Shown piece after piece: positions 5,347-5,377 of a DNA stretch of 5,377 nt. The stretch comes from Romboutsia sp. 13368. Lineage in GTDB: Bacteria; Bacillota; Clostridia; Peptostreptococcales; Peptostreptococcaceae. The notes beneath the pieces are model-generated. The model was not told the origin of the DNA. It saw only the letters and a list, made by a program, of their open reading frames with translations, and did no database searches. The stretch lies in contig NZ_CP048741.1 in NCBI RefSeq assembly GCF_018336475.1, forward strand, positions 52,900-58,276, written 5' to 3'. The translations under genes were made by a program, and so were the position numbers. Each line of letters opens with the position of its first letter. The first letter of the stretch is position 1.

Positions 5347-5377
5347 GAGCAAATTATTATATATAAAATTGATGTAA

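Noticed and set aside
5345..5377. Promoter for a downstream gene (TTGAGC, then TATAAA, then TTGATG)
   Set aside because: The hexamer spacing is only 11 bp and the TTGAT block follows the TATAAA almost directly rather than after seven bases; the window ends too soon to judge.

Overview
This window is an AT-rich (by eye roughly 30% G+C), entirely plus-strand housekeeping segment of a Firmicutes chromosome, class Clostridia. The gene order is rho, rpmE (L31), tdk, a DUF1385 membrane protein, prmC, prfA. This order, the heavy use of AGA arginine codons, the Asn/Lys-rich insertion in Rho and the strong AGAGGTG-type ribosome binding sites suggest a Clostridioides-like member of the Peptostreptococcaceae. 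That placement is inference; the species cannot be fixed from the sequence alone.

Layout. Bases 1-1337 are the 3' part of rho; its reading frame is open to the left edge, so the N-terminal domain lies outside the window. Bases 1354-1382 hold a near-consensus sigma-A promoter for rpmE (1453-1653), which ends in a GAAA-loop terminator at 1661-1697. tdk (1764-2348, GTG start) stands alone and ends in a perfect 12-bp terminator at 2361-2395. A third unit then runs through the DUF1385 gene (2449-3348), prmC (3359-4213) and prfA (4256-5320) to a terminator at 5319-5346. A second strong promoter inside the end of prmC (4191-4219) should give prfA its own transcript. The last 31 bases hold no supported feature.

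How the genes work together. PrmC methylates the GGQ glutamine of release factors, and its substrate RF1 is encoded immediately downstream, so the last unit is a translation-termination cassette with an uncharacterised membrane protein at its head. L31 adds a ribosomal component, Rho is the transcription termination helicase, and Tdk salvages thymidine.

No mobile element, CRISPR array, RNA gene or new multi-gene system was found. The points most worth a second look are regulatory. The rpmE and prfA promoters share a 17-bp spacer, a TG-extended TATAAT, and the 9-mer TTGATATTG at exactly the same distance downstream. The rpmE promoter spacer is also a perfect inverted repeat that fills it end to end. 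Two protein-level points follow: the Asn/Tyr-rich disordered segment in Rho, and the conserved but unexplained DUF1385 protein.
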